Assembly: GCF_000420745.1 (NCBI RefSeq)
Contig: NZ_ATVN01000021.1
Coordinates: 1-51,879, forward strand
DNA length: 51,879 nt
Source of the DNA: Pseudorhodobacter ferrugineus DSM 5888
GTDB lineage: Bacteria; Pseudomonadota; Alphaproteobacteria; Rhodobacterales; Rhodobacteraceae
Direction: 5' to 3'
Shown here: positions 9,349-18,114 of the stretch, piece after piece
Position numbering within the stretch: the stretch's first letter is position 1
Layout: every line of letters starts with the position of its first letter
Notes under the pieces: generated by a model
Told to the model about the DNA's origin: nothing
Database searches by the model: none
What the model saw: the letters and a program-made list of their open reading frames with translations, nothing else
Made by a program: the position numbers and the translations under genes

Positions 9349-9457
9349 AGAGGGGCATATAGCCTGTCTTTGCGGCCTCGGAAAGGGGTCTTGCAAGGCG
9401 CGGGATGCCCGTTTTGCTTCCCGCCCCGTGATCTTGGTTTTTTATGTCAAGATGCGA

Positions 9458-10321
9458 TCAGCGCCGCACCGCTGTCCCCGCAAAGCAACCAAGCGTGTAG
9501 GGGTATTCGTCGGTCAGGTGGTAGTGGTACATCTGAACGCTTTTACCATCCCACATCACCGTTTCCGTATGGCCGTGGCAGGCATCCAGATCGGCGTTGG
9601 ACAGATGCGTGCCGCCTGCCCCCGCCATGCCGTAAATGCCAAAGCCATCCAGCGCATAGGCCACAAGGCCGGAATGGCCATCGGTGCCCTTGCCCAGCTC
9701 TTCCATACAATCGGATGCGGAATGATAATGGTACTGGCCGCGCCCTTGGGGGTGGCCGTTGCATTTATCTTGGATCTCATGCGCGGCGGCATCCAGCCCG
9801 ATCGCATCCAAAGCATTATAAATTAACGCTCCCGTCAGGGCCACGCCGATGGGGCCCATTGGCAGGCACGAGGGGCTGGCGGCGACCGATGGGTTTGCGG
9901 GCAGGTCAAAGGTGATCGACTGTGCGGAAATGCCGTTGGGGTTACGGTCGTATTGATACAGCGGGTCGCTGCGGTCTATCGGGAAGGCGCCAGTGCCATG
10001 ATTGGGCAGGGATTTGCCCGACAGGCGGCGGGTGGCGCCTTGGGTGGTGACCGTAAGGCCGCCGCCGTTATAGGTCACGTTCCCCGCCAGAAACGGCTTT
10101 TGATCGGGATACCAGACATCGCCTTTGATCCACGGGCCCGAAGGCGCTGCCGCACCCGGGCGCGATTTGAAACGGGTTTGGCACGCAAAGACATTGTCGC
10201 GCTTGGGCGAGGAGGACACATTGCCATCGCCCAAGGGGACGGCATTACTGTGGGCAAACGCCGAGACTGGCGACAAGGCCACTGCAAGCACGAGACCCGC
10301 ACAGAGATTTTGAGGCGGCAT
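9458..10321 (-). CDS. Secreted YHYH-domain protein
   Basis: A 287-residue protein with a Sec signal peptide (MPPQNLCAGLVLAVALSPVS, cleavage near AFA|HS). The mature part carries the YHYH domain: GQYHYHSASDCMEELG and, near the C-terminus, QMYHYHLTDEYPYTLGCF, with LDGFGIYGM between them. The histidine-rich motifs suggest a metal site, but no biochemical function is established for the family. Expected in the periplasm or outside the cell. It is monocistronic, about 110 bases downstream of the lepA start in the reverse order. Confidence 0.82.
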   Translation of the reverse strand: MPPQNLCAGLVLAVALSPVSAFAHSNAVPLGDGNVSSSPKRDNVFACQTRFKSRPGAAAPSGPWIKGDVWYPDQKPFLAGNVTYNGGGLTVTTQGATRRLSGKSLPNHGTGAFPIDRSDPLYQYDRNPNGISAQSITFDLPANPSVAASPSCLPMGPIGVALTGALIYNALDAIGLDAAAHEIQDKCNGHPQGRGQYHYHSASDCMEELGKGTDGHSGLVAYALDGFGIYGMAGAGGTHLSNADLDACHGHTETVMWDGKSVQMYHYHLTDEYPYTLGCFAGTAVRR

Positions 10322-10500
10322 GACAAAAATCCTTGGATATCGATTTTACTTCAGGGCCCGCAAACATAGGCGCGGTTAGGAGTAGAACGGGAATAAGGGG
10401 ATTTTCCGTCACAGAAACATTTGGGGCCGTCGGGTGAACAGCCGAAGGCTGCGCTTAACGCTTTGTATTTAAGTAAATTCAAGGGAAGCAAAAACATCAA

Positions 10501-10525
10501 TAAAAAGGGGGGCAATTTGCCCCCC
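10501..10525 (-). terminator. Strong intrinsic terminator of the 38-residue gene
   Basis: GGGGGGCAA (10507-10515) pairs with TTGCCCCCC (10517-10525). On the minus strand the stem is followed immediately by TTTTTA. It lies 10 bases past the stop of the micro-gene. Confidence 0.85.
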
Positions 10526-10534
10526 CAAACGCGT

Positions 10535-10651
10535 TTAGGCTTTTCTGAGTGCCTTCACGGCCTTTTTCATCTTGCCCAACTGTTTTACGATCTTGGCCTT
10601 GCGGTCCTTGATCTCTTTTTTCAGCGCTTTGGCCGAGGACTTCTTTGCCAT
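10535..10651 (-). CDS. 38-residue lysine/alanine-rich micro-protein
   Basis: The ATG at 10651 has an ideal Shine-Dalgarno (AAGGAG, 6-base spacer) and the stop at 10537-10535 is followed by a strong intrinsic terminator, so this is a complete small transcription and translation unit. The product (starts MAKKSSAKALKKEI) has about 15 lysines plus arginines in 38 residues and only three acidic residues. Its heptad-like spacing (AKIVKQLGKMKKAVKALRKA at the end) suggests one amphipathic helix. A nucleic-acid or nucleoid-binding role is possible by composition only; I do not recognise a family. It stands alone between the YHYH and SPOR genes. Confidence 0.75.
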   Translation of the reverse strand: MAKKSSAKALKKEIKDRKAKIVKQLGKMKKAVKALRKA

Positions 10652-10765
10652 GACTGGCTCCTTTAAGGTTGCGCGACGGGGTCGCGGGATGTGGCAACGG
10701 TACGGCGAAACCGGGGGGCTGTACAGGGTTCTCGCCTTATGACTTCCCCGCTTCCACTACATAAG

Positions 10766-10796
10766 AAAAACCCCCTTCAGCTTGCGCCAAAGGGGG
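10766..10796 (-). terminator. Intrinsic terminator after the SPOR-domain gene
   Basis: CCCCCTT (10771-10777) pairs with AAGGGGG (10790-10796). On the minus strand it is followed by TTTTT. It is about 60 bases past the stop at 10857. Confidence 0.7.
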
Positions 10797-10856
10797 TGAG
10801 GTTTATTCTGCCCGACTTCTTGCCGCGCCCCCGTATGGGGCGTGGATACCTGTAGG

Positions 10857-12113
10857 TTAACGGATGAAGGCGTCGCCAAAACCGGACCGCCGCGCGGCAG
10901 CCAAGGCGGCATTTGCCGCGCCTGCATCGCCGAACGGGCCCGCCATAACGATTTGCAAATTGCGCCCTTTGCTGGTGATCCGTGATTTCGCAACTGGCAG
11001 GCCAAGCCCTTGCAGACGGGCCGCTGACCGTGCCGCATTGGCGGGTTCGCCAAAGGTGCCGACTTGTACGTAATACCGCCCACCCTTGGTCGCGCGGGGG
11101 GCGTTGCTGGTCGAGGTGGCGTAGACTGTGCGCTTGACCGTTTTGCGCACGGTCTGGTTCGTGGCCAACTGGGCCGGAATATCGCGGGTCCAGACCTGAT
11201 CTTGCTGGGCCTGACCGCGCGCCGTGCCACGGGCACGATTCGGGTTCAGGCGGTCATCGTTCCACGCAGGTTTGTAGCCATCGGGAACGGTCATTTGGGA
11301 CCGATTGCCCAACGCAAGGGGCGGGGTCGCGCTGTCGATGCCGCCGTTCAAAGCCGTACACATGACGGTGGAGCCACCGCCACGAATGTCATAACGCCGA
11401 GCAACCGGGGCATCGGGCGGGCAGCGATAACCACCCCCGGCCGATACGCCAGCTTCGATCCCCGACGTTGCGCGGGGCGTGTAGGCGGGCGCAGGTTGCA
11501 AAGCGGGCTGCGGCGCGCTGCGGGCAACCTGAATGCGGCTGGCTGCGGCCTGAACATCGAACCCGGCATCGGCCGAACACAGCAAGGTGCGGCGGCCATC
11601 GGCCAAAGTAACACGCGCGCCAAAGGGTGACGTGCGCGGGCAACCGCTTTGGCGTTCCACGCCAGACGCCAGACGTGGCTGCACGGCTTTGGGCACAATG
11701 GCGGCCACGGCGGGCGCGCGCAGCACGGGTTGGGGAGCAGGTTTTGCCATGACAGGCGGGGCGGTCGGGCGCAGGCTGGCGATGGTTTCCATCGGCTTGG
11801 TGCTGCCGGATGTGCTGGGTTGCGCAGTGCGCGGCGCAGGTACTGGTGCAGCTTCGGCGACAGCAGCGTCACGCGCGGCCGAAGACCGCGACTGCCCACA
11901 CAGCGCCTTGCGGTCACGCGAAATGCGCGGCACCCAGTTTACGCGACCGCCGATGCCTGCGCGCAAAAACACGCAGCCCCGACTGTCAACATATTGCGAG
12001 CCCTTGAAGCCGGCGGGCGGATTTTCGGCAGGTCCGCGCAAAGATTGGGCCGATGCAGCGGATACAACAGATACGGCTGCCCAAGCGGCAACCGCGAGTA
12101 CTTTGAACAACAT
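10857..12113 (-). CDS. Secreted SPOR-domain protein
   Basis: A 418-residue protein. It has a Sec signal peptide at residues 1-22 (MLFKVLAVAAWAAVSVVSAA, then SAQ), a cysteine-containing N-terminal region, a long Ala/Pro/Arg-rich linker with repeated two-cysteine modules (SGCPRTSPFGARVTLADG and YRCPPDAPVARRYDIRGG), and a C-terminal SPOR domain (GRYYVQVGTFGEPANAARSA to the end). SPOR domains bind glycan strands lacking stem peptides, so a periplasmic role at the septum or in cell-wall turnover is likely. The start at 12113 is preferred over the ATG at 12125 because GGGGG lies just before it. Followed by a clear terminator. Confidence 0.82.
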   Translation of the reverse strand: MLFKVLAVAAWAAVSVVSAASAQSLRGPAENPPAGFKGSQYVDSRGCVFLRAGIGGRVNWVPRISRDRKALCGQSRSSAARDAAVAEAAPVPAPRTAQPSTSGSTKPMETIASLRPTAPPVMAKPAPQPVLRAPAVAAIVPKAVQPRLASGVERQSGCPRTSPFGARVTLADGRRTLLCSADAGFDVQAAASRIQVARSAPQPALQPAPAYTPRATSGIEAGVSAGGGYRCPPDAPVARRYDIRGGGSTVMCTALNGGIDSATPPLALGNRSQMTVPDGYKPAWNDDRLNPNRARGTARGQAQQDQVWTRDIPAQLATNQTVRKTVKRTVYATSTSNAPRATKGGRYYVQVGTFGEPANAARSAARLQGLGLPVAKSRITSKGRNLQIVMAGPFGDAGAANAALAAARRSGFGDAFIR

Positions 12114-12180
12114 TACTACCCCCATGTAGCGTGGGGCGATGATGAATCATCATTGTTTCCGAGTAAAGGCCAAAAGCCCG

Positions 12181-12813
12181 TTATTTTGTACCAAACATGC
12201 GATCACCCGCATCCCCTAGTCCTGGCACGATATACCCATGATCGTTCAAGTGGCTGTCGAGCGAAGCCGTTACGATGGGCACATCGGGGTGTGCCTCACG
12301 CATACGCGCAACGCCTTCGGGGGCCGCAAGCAGGCACAAAAACTGAATGTTCGTGGCCCCTTGCGCCTTGAGCAGGTCGATCGCTGCCACCGATGAATTG
12401 CCTGTGGCCAGCATGGGATCAACCACAATCGTCATCCGGCTTTCCAGCGCATCGGGCACTTTGCAATAATATTGCACGGGTTTTAAGGTTTCAGGATCGC
12501 GGTAAAGGCCAACGAACCCAACGCGCGCGGCAGGGATCAGCTCCAAAATCCCATCCAGCAGCCCGTTGCCCGCCCGCAGAATCGAAATCAGCGCCAGTTT
12601 CTTGCCTTCCAGCACCGGCGCATCCATCGGCTGCATCGGCGTTTCAATGCGCATCGTGGTCATGGCCAGATCGCGCGTGACCTCATAGGCCAAGAGCAAG
12701 CTGATCTCGCGCAGAAGGCGACGGAAGCTGGCGGTCGAGGCGGTTTTGTCGCGCATCAGTGACAATTTATGCTGCACCAACGGGTGGGACACGACGGTAA
12801 GATGGTCACGCAT
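12181..12813 (-). CDS. upp: Uracil phosphoribosyltransferase
   Basis: A 210-residue PRTase, normal length. Motifs: [20 protein letters not shown] (UMP/PRPP region), the PRPP loop [16 protein letters not shown], and the C-terminal uracil-binding [16 protein letters not shown]. It makes UMP from uracil and PRPP. The ATG at 12813 lies inside the end of add (8-base overlap), implying coupled translation. Last gene of the cdd-deoA-deoB-add-upp salvage operon. Confidence 0.95.
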   Translation of the reverse strand: MRDHLTVVSHPLVQHKLSLMRDKTASTASFRRLLREISLLLAYEVTRDLAMTTMRIETPMQPMDAPVLEGKKLALISILRAGNGLLDGILELIPAARVGFVGLYRDPETLKPVQYYCKVPDALESRMTIVVDPMLATGNSSVAAIDLLKAQGATNIQFLCLLAAPEGVARMREAHPDVPIVTASLDSHLNDHGYIVPGLGDAGDRMFGTK

Positions 12814-13807
12814 TGGCTTGCTCCAGTATTTTATCCAGTCGCGTTTTGGTATCGGCATCACAAAAGGCCGCGTCAAGTGCCGCTTTTGCCATTTGATCAA
12901 AGAACGCGTCGTCCCAGTCAAAGGCGGCGTGCAGGTTTTCGTATTCTTTTTGCATGGTGGTGTGGAAAAACGGCGGGTCATCGGTGGACACGGTGACTTT
13001 GACGCCGCGTTTGTAAAGGTCGTTGATCGGGTGTTTGCGGATGCTGAGATACAGGCCCAGCGCCACGTTTGACCCGGGGCAGGCCTCTAGCACCACGCCT
13101 TTTTCGGCCAGTTCATCCACCAGCGCAAGGTCTTCGATGGCGCGAACGCCGTGGCCGATGCGGGTGACATTCAGGTCGTTCATGGCCGAGCGCACAGAGT
13201 CCGGCCCGCCCCATTCGCCCGCATGGGCGGTCAGGTGCAGACCCGCCTCCTGCGCGCAATCGAACGACCATTTGAAATCGGACAGATGCCCCGATTTTTC
13301 ATCGCCGCCGATGCCAAGGCCGACAATCCAGTCGCCCGCCGTTTCCGCCGCACATAGGGCGGTTTCACGCGCCTTTTCAGGGCCGAAATGGCGGATCGGG
13401 GTGACGATGCCGCGCAGGGTGATGCCCATTGTCGCCTGTGCAATATCTGCCGCCTCACGGATCGCGTGCAGGTATTCGCGCCATGCGGTCACATCGCGGC
13501 CCCCGCAGAAATCGGGGCTGATAAACGCCTCGGTATAGATCACGCCCGACTTGGCGCTTTCTTCCAGCACGGCAAGGGTCAGGCGGTGGTAATCTTGTGG
13601 GGTTTTCAGGGCGGCGGTGGCCGCCTCATACACACGCAGGAAATCCCAAAAATCGGTGTATTTATAATGGCCATCGGCGTCAAAAATGCCTGATATATCA
13701 AGATGTTTTTCACGTGCCAGCCCGCGGATAAAGGCAGGCGGCGCGGCCCCTTCAAGGTGCAGATGCAGTTCCAGCTTTGGGCGGTTGGTGTGCGACAGAT
13801 AGCTCAT
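12806..13807 (-). CDS. add: Adenosine deaminase
   Basis: A 333-residue metal-dependent deaminase. Zinc ligands and catalytic residues are visible in [10 protein letters not shown] (residues 15-24), [22 protein letters not shown] and STDDPPFF. It converts adenosine or deoxyadenosine to inosine or deoxyinosine. The start overlaps the stop of deoB by four bases (ATGA), and its own end overlaps upp, so the operon is tightly coupled. Adenine-specific deaminases are close relatives; the gene neighbourhood favours a nucleoside substrate. Confidence 0.9.
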   Translation of the reverse strand: MSYLSHTNRPKLELHLHLEGAAPPAFIRGLAREKHLDISGIFDADGHYKYTDFWDFLRVYEAATAALKTPQDYHRLTLAVLEESAKSGVIYTEAFISPDFCGGRDVTAWREYLHAIREAADIAQATMGITLRGIVTPIRHFGPEKARETALCAAETAGDWIVGLGIGGDEKSGHLSDFKWSFDCAQEAGLHLTAHAGEWGGPDSVRSAMNDLNVTRIGHGVRAIEDLALVDELAEKGVVLEACPGSNVALGLYLSIRKHPINDLYKRGVKVTVSTDDPPFFHTTMQKEYENLHAAFDWDDAFFDQMAKAALDAAFCDADTKTRLDKILEQANA

Positions 13808-15027
13808 ATAAAACTGGTCCCCGGCCCTTGATTTTCAACACCCAAATGCGCCGCGACCGAGGCGGCTACATCGGTAAAGGCACACAGCCCAATCTCTCCG
13901 CGCGGCAGGCCAGCACAGAGCACCGGCACACGTTCGCGGGTGTGTTCGGTGCCGCGCCATGTGGGGTCGTTGCCGTGGTCGGCAGTGAAAATAGCGAGAT
14001 CACCGGGGCGCATCCGGGCCATAAAGGCGCCAACGCGGGCATCAAACCATTCCAGCGCGCGGGCATAGCCGGCCACATCGCGGGGGTGACCATAAAGGCT
14101 GTCAAATTCGACGAAATTGGCAAAGGTCAAAGACCCCGGCTCGGCGGTCTCTTGCAGGGCCAAAAGCTGGTCAAACAGGTCGGCATCGGATTTGCCTTTG
14201 TGCTGCGTACCGATGCCTTTGCCCGAAAAGATATCGCCGATTTTGCCGACGGCATGGGTCGCGCGGCCAGCATCTTGAACCCAATCGAGCAAGGTCGGGC
14301 TGGGTGGATCAATCGCGAAATCATGGCGGTTGGGGGTGCGTTTGAAATTGTCACAGGTGCCGGTAAAAGGGCGCGCAATGACACGGCCAACCTTGCGGGC
14401 ATGCAGATAGGGCGCAAGATCGGCACAAAGTTTCAGCAGGCGATCAAGGCCGAATGCCTCTTCATGTGCGGCGATCTGGAACACGCTATCGGCGGAGGTA
14501 TAGCAGATCGGCCAACCCGTGCGCAGGTGTTCGTCGCAATGGGCGTTGATGATGGGCACACCCGAGGCATGGCAATTGCCCAAGATGCCCGCAGTGCCAG
14601 CAAGGCGGCAGACCTCGGCCACGAGATCCGCATCAAAAGCAGGATTTTGATCGGGGAAATAGGTCCAATCCCACGGCACGGGCACACCTGCGAGTTCCCA
14701 ATGGCCCGAAGGGGTGTCTTTGCCGCGCGACACCTCGGTCGCCGCCCCCCAAAGGCCGGACGCCGTGCTGCGGGCCAAGGATTGCGCTGTGCCAAGGGCG
14801 TCGGATGATCCCGGCACCGAAAGCTCCATCGCGTTTGCCACGCCAAGACGGCCCAAGACCGGAAGCAGCAGCGGCCCTTCGCGACCCAGATTGGCGCGGC
14901 CTGCCGCACATTCGGCGGCGATATGGCCCAGCGTATTGGCCCCCGCATCGCCAAAATCGGCGGCATCGGGCGCGCCGCCACAGCCCACGGAATCCATCAC
15001 AATCAGAAAGGCGCGGTTTTGGGTCAT
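13804..15027 (-). CDS. deoB: Phosphopentomutase
   Basis: A 407-residue alkaline-phosphatase-superfamily mutase. The N-terminus RAFLIVMDSVGCGGAPDAAD carries the metal-binding aspartate, and the C-terminal metal motif is FTADHGNDPTWRGTEHTRE. It interconverts ribose/deoxyribose 1- and 5-phosphates, linking DeoA products to central metabolism. It overlaps deoA upstream and add downstream by four bases each. Confidence 0.95.
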   Translation of the reverse strand: MTQNRAFLIVMDSVGCGGAPDAADFGDAGANTLGHIAAECAAGRANLGREGPLLLPVLGRLGVANAMELSVPGSSDALGTAQSLARSTASGLWGAATEVSRGKDTPSGHWELAGVPVPWDWTYFPDQNPAFDADLVAEVCRLAGTAGILGNCHASGVPIINAHCDEHLRTGWPICYTSADSVFQIAAHEEAFGLDRLLKLCADLAPYLHARKVGRVIARPFTGTCDNFKRTPNRHDFAIDPPSPTLLDWVQDAGRATHAVGKIGDIFSGKGIGTQHKGKSDADLFDQLLALQETAEPGSLTFANFVEFDSLYGHPRDVAGYARALEWFDARVGAFMARMRPGDLAIFTADHGNDPTWRGTEHTRERVPVLCAGLPRGEIGLCAFTDVAASVAAHLGVENQGPGTSFI

Positions 15028-16355
15028 GTTATTCTTCCGATAATCAAGGGCGGCAAATCTGGTGCCTGATCCGTGATCGTATAGGCTGCGGCAAGCTGTT
15101 TCAACGCCGCCTCGGCTTGGGCCTTGGTTGCGGCATGAACCCGCGCAAGGGGTTGGCCCGGTTCCACCGTCGTGCCAATCGCCGCAAGGTTTGAAAGGCC
15201 AACCGAGGGGTTGATCGGCGCGCCTTGGCGCAGCCGCCCGCCGCCCAGTTGCACGACGATATGGCCAAGGCTTTCGGTATCAATCGCGCCAATGAACCCG
15301 TCAAGCGGGCTGTTGAAATCAAGCGTCACAGGGGCGGATGGCAAGCGGTCGGGCCAGCGATCAACAAAGTCGGCGGGGCCACCTTGGGCTGCGATCATGT
15401 GGCCAAAATACTCGGCGGCGGCCCCGCTTTGCAAGGCCTGTTCAATGCGCGCGGCCCCGTCTGCCGCATCGGCGGCCAACCCGCCCAGCGCCAGCGCCTC
15501 GCCGCCCAAGGCGGCGGTCAGATCCCACAGGGCGGCATTTACGGCTGTGCCGGTCAGGGTTTCCATAACCGCAATCACCTCGAGCGCGTTGCCTGCGGCG
15601 GGGGCGAGGGGTTGCGACATATCGGTGATAAGGGCGGTTGTCATGCAGCCCGCGCCTTGGGCGGTGGACACCAGTGCCTGCGCCAGCGCACGCGCCTGTT
15701 GTTCGGTTTTCATGAAGGCACCGGAGCCGAATTTTACATCCAGCACCAACCCTTCGAGCCCCGCCGCCAGCTTTTTCGACAGGATCGAGGCGGTGATAAG
15801 GTCGATACTGTCCACGGTCGCCGTGACATCGCGGATGGCGTAAAGGCGGCGGTCGGCAGGGGCGATTTGTGGTGAGGCGGCGATGATGGCGCAGCGGGTT
15901 TGGGCCAACTGGCTGCGCAGTTGGTCGGTCGTGCGGTCGGTGCGCAGGCCAGGGATGGATTCCAGCTTGTCCAGCGTGCCGCCCGTATGGCCCAAGCCGC
16001 GCCCCGAAATCATCGGAACGTAAGCCCCGCAAGCGGCCAGTGCGGGGGCGAGCAAAAGCGAGGTGCAATCGCCGATACCGCCTGTGGAATGCTTGTCGAC
16101 CACCGGACCCGGGAGATCCCAGTGCAGCTGTTCGCCGCTGTTTTGCATCGCGCGGGTCAAAGCCACGCGGCCTGCAGGCCCCAGCCCGTTCAGACAAATC
16201 GCCATGGCAAAGGCGCCCGCTTGGGCATCCGATACCTCACCCGAAGCAAGACCTGCCGCGAACCAATCCAGCGCTGCGGGTGCAGGCGGCAGGCCTGCCC
16301 GCAAGCCCGCGATTATAGTGCGGGCATCATGGGGGGCGCCTTGGTCATTTGGCAT
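15024..16355 (-). CDS. deoA: Thymidine phosphorylase
   Basis: A 443-residue protein with the family signature DKHSTGGIGDCTSLLLAP and SGRGLGHTGGTLDKLES. It phosphorolyses thymidine or deoxyuridine to the base and deoxyribose 1-phosphate. The start is uncertain: ATG codons at 16355 and 16361 both lie inside the last codons of cdd and neither has a clear Shine-Dalgarno, consistent with translational coupling. The stop overlaps the deoB start (ATGA). Confidence 0.92.
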   Translation of the reverse strand: MPNDQGAPHDARTIIAGLRAGLPPAPAALDWFAAGLASGEVSDAQAGAFAMAICLNGLGPAGRVALTRAMQNSGEQLHWDLPGPVVDKHSTGGIGDCTSLLLAPALAACGAYVPMISGRGLGHTGGTLDKLESIPGLRTDRTTDQLRSQLAQTRCAIIAASPQIAPADRRLYAIRDVTATVDSIDLITASILSKKLAAGLEGLVLDVKFGSGAFMKTEQQARALAQALVSTAQGAGCMTTALITDMSQPLAPAAGNALEVIAVMETLTGTAVNAALWDLTAALGGEALALGGLAADAADGAARIEQALQSGAAAEYFGHMIAAQGGPADFVDRWPDRLPSAPVTLDFNSPLDGFIGAIDTESLGHIVVQLGGGRLRQGAPINPSVGLSNLAAIGTTVEPGQPLARVHAATKAQAEAALKQLAAAYTITDQAPDLPPLIIGRIT

Positions 16356-16746
16356 CGACATTGGCCATATGGGCGGCACTGAAGGAGCCTGGAAGCAGGT
16401 CGGCCACAGTGACCACGGCAGTGACGCCTTGCAGATTGACCATCGTGACAGTCACATCCGGCCCCGCAAATTCCGCGATTTTCTGGCGGCAACCGCCGCA
16501 AGGGGTGACGGGGGTGGGGCTGTCCGAGATCACCACCAGTTCGGCAATTTGGTAATCGCCGCCCGCGCACATGGCCGCAATCGCCCCCGCCTCGGCGCAG
16601 GTGCCTTCGGGATAGGCGACGTTTTCGGCGTTTACGCCAACATAGGTATTGCCCGAGGTGCTGCGCAGGGCCGCGCCAACCTTGAAGCGGGAATAGGGCG
16701 CATAGGCGTTTTCGCGGACAGCGGTTGCAGCTTTGAGCAGGGACAT
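16345..16746 (-). CDS. cdd: Cytidine deaminase
   Basis: A 133-residue homotetrameric-type cytidine deaminase. The zinc/catalytic motif TCAEAGAI (Cys and Glu) and PCGGCRQKI (two Cys ligands) are present, and VGAALRSTSGNTYVGVNAEN binds the substrate. It deaminates cytidine and deoxycytidine. The ATG at 16746 has a perfect CGGAGG Shine-Dalgarno, making it the likely first gene of the salvage operon. Confidence 0.94.
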   Translation of the reverse strand: MSLLKAATAVRENAYAPYSRFKVGAALRSTSGNTYVGVNAENVAYPEGTCAEAGAIAAMCAGGDYQIAELVVISDSPTPVTPCGGCRQKIAEFAGPDVTVTMVNLQGVTAVVTVADLLPGSFSAAHMANVDAK

Positions 16747-16822
16747 ATCGGCCTCCGAAGGGGTGTTTTGGGTAGTTTGGGGTTGGGGCGCTTGGTTTGC
16801 AAGAGGGGGGCGGGGGGACAGG

Positions 16823-16875
16823 CCGGGGGACTTCACGTCCCCCGGACCCCCTGTGGGATATTTGGGCCGAAAAGA
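16823..16875 (-). repeat. 3'-end box plus hairpin element, copy A
   Basis: On the minus strand, directly after the bicupin gene, come CGGCCCAAATATCC, then AGGGGGT, then a perfect 9-bp hairpin CCGGGGGAC-GTGAA-GTCCCCCGG (16823-16845). The same box, G-run and hairpin order occurs at 20997 and 26261. It probably ends the bicupin transcript before cdd. Confidence 0.65.
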
Positions 16876-16881
16876 AAGGGG

Positions 16882-17973
16882 TTAGAGAATTTCGGTGTTG
16901 AAGCTGCCTGGCAGGGTGACTTCGAGGAGTTGCAAGTCGGGGGTGGTGTCTTTGTATTGGGTTTGGAAACCGGGCGGGATGACGAAGGCGTCGCCTGTTG
17001 TCAGGCGGTAGGGGTCTTTGCCAGTGCCCTGCAGGGTCATTTCGCCGGACATGACATAGGTAAAGAGGATATCGGTGTCATGTGTGGTTGGGGGCGCGGG
17101 TTGGCCGTTGGGGCGCGCGACCATGACGGAGGCGACGCCTTTGGTATTGGCGTTGATGGTTGTGTCGCGGGCATCAAACCCTGGGATGCGGAAAGGGTGG
17201 AAGGGCGATTTTGCACCGATATTATGCACAAAGCGCTGGCCTTGCCATTCGCGGGTTGGGCGCAGATGCGGGGTTGGCAGCTGCATATGATGGTCAATTT
17301 CTGTAACATGTTCGGCGGGCACGCCGATTTCGATCACCTCGATGCCGTCAGATGCCTCCAAAACACGGTGGCGGATTTCGGGGGGCTGGATAAAGCAATC
17401 GCCTGCGGTCAGGCGGATCTTTTCGCCTTGATCTTCATACACCACATCCACCCAGCCCTTGACGCAGAAAATCAGCTGGAATCCGACTTTGTGGAAATGC
17501 ACCATATCGGGGACGGGGCCGCCATCGGGGATACGGATGTGGCTGGCGATGATCGCCCCGCCAAGCCGCGAGGGGACCAGATCGCGGTACTGCATGCCTG
17601 CGCGGCCGATCACCCACGGGGCCTGATCGGCCAGACGGCGTACGACAAAAGCGTGCTGGGTGGCGGGCATCACAAGGGGTGGGTTGAGGTCATCAATTTC
17701 CACCCGCGTGCCGTTGGGGGCGGTCATATCGCGGGCGGGAAAGGCGTTTGGCGTATCGGTAAGGATACGGATCGTGCCCGGCTGTTCCGGCGCGCCCTTT
17801 TGGATACGGATGCGCAAGCCGTGGCCCGACAGCACCGCCACCTCGGGATCATCGGCGGGATAGATCATGTCCAGCCGCATCCCCAGCGTTTTGGTGTAAA
17901 ACGGCAGGTCATCCCGCAGTTCGTTCGTCGGCAGGCGAATTTCGGCGCGGGTTTCGGCGCGGGTTTCGGGCAT
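16882..17973 (-). CDS. VOC-like + bicupin protein
   Basis: A 363-residue protein. Residues about 12-70 (LPFYTKTLGMRLDMIYPADD, then VAVLSGHGLRIRI) resemble half a glyoxalase/VOC module. Two cupin domains follow: one around residues 145-235 (VHFHKVGFQLIFCVKGWVDV, later GDCFIQPPEIRHRVLE) and one near the C-terminus (FTYVMSGEMTLQG, GDAFVIPPGF). It is likely a metal-dependent dioxygenase or isomerase, substrate unknown. The ATG at 17973 has GGTGGAG upstream; the frame extends further upstream without support. The N-terminus holds a direct duplication (ETRAETRAE). It diverges from maeB across a perfect inverted repeat. Confidence 0.7.
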   Translation of the reverse strand: MPETRAETRAEIRLPTNELRDDLPFYTKTLGMRLDMIYPADDPEVAVLSGHGLRIRIQKGAPEQPGTIRILTDTPNAFPARDMTAPNGTRVEIDDLNPPLVMPATQHAFVVRRLADQAPWVIGRAGMQYRDLVPSRLGGAIIASHIRIPDGGPVPDMVHFHKVGFQLIFCVKGWVDVVYEDQGEKIRLTAGDCFIQPPEIRHRVLEASDGIEVIEIGVPAEHVTEIDHHMQLPTPHLRPTREWQGQRFVHNIGAKSPFHPFRIPGFDARDTTINANTKGVASVMVARPNGQPAPPTTHDTDILFTYVMSGEMTLQGTGKDPYRLTTGDAFVIPPGFQTQYKDTTPDLQLLEVTLPGSFNTEIL

Positions 17974-18082
17974 GTCGTGGCTCCACCTTTGGTTTGCGGC
18001 AAGGTGAAACCAATCGAGGTCGCTTTTCAATCGTAAAATGAAACACCTGCAAAAAGCGGCAGGCTTGCGGGCATAGCAAAAT

Positions 18083-18098
18083 AGTTTAGTGTTAAACT
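18083..18098. promoter_or_regulatory. Perfect inverted repeat, likely operator (MarR-like)
   Basis: AGTTTAGTGTTAAACT is a perfect 6-4-6 palindrome in the 141-base divergent gap between the bicupin gene and maeB, 17 bases before the maeB ATG. Its size and symmetry suit a MarR-family dimer. No regulator gene is adjacent. Confidence 0.5.
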
Positions 18099-18114
18099 GT
18101 ATTTCGGGAGAGGC

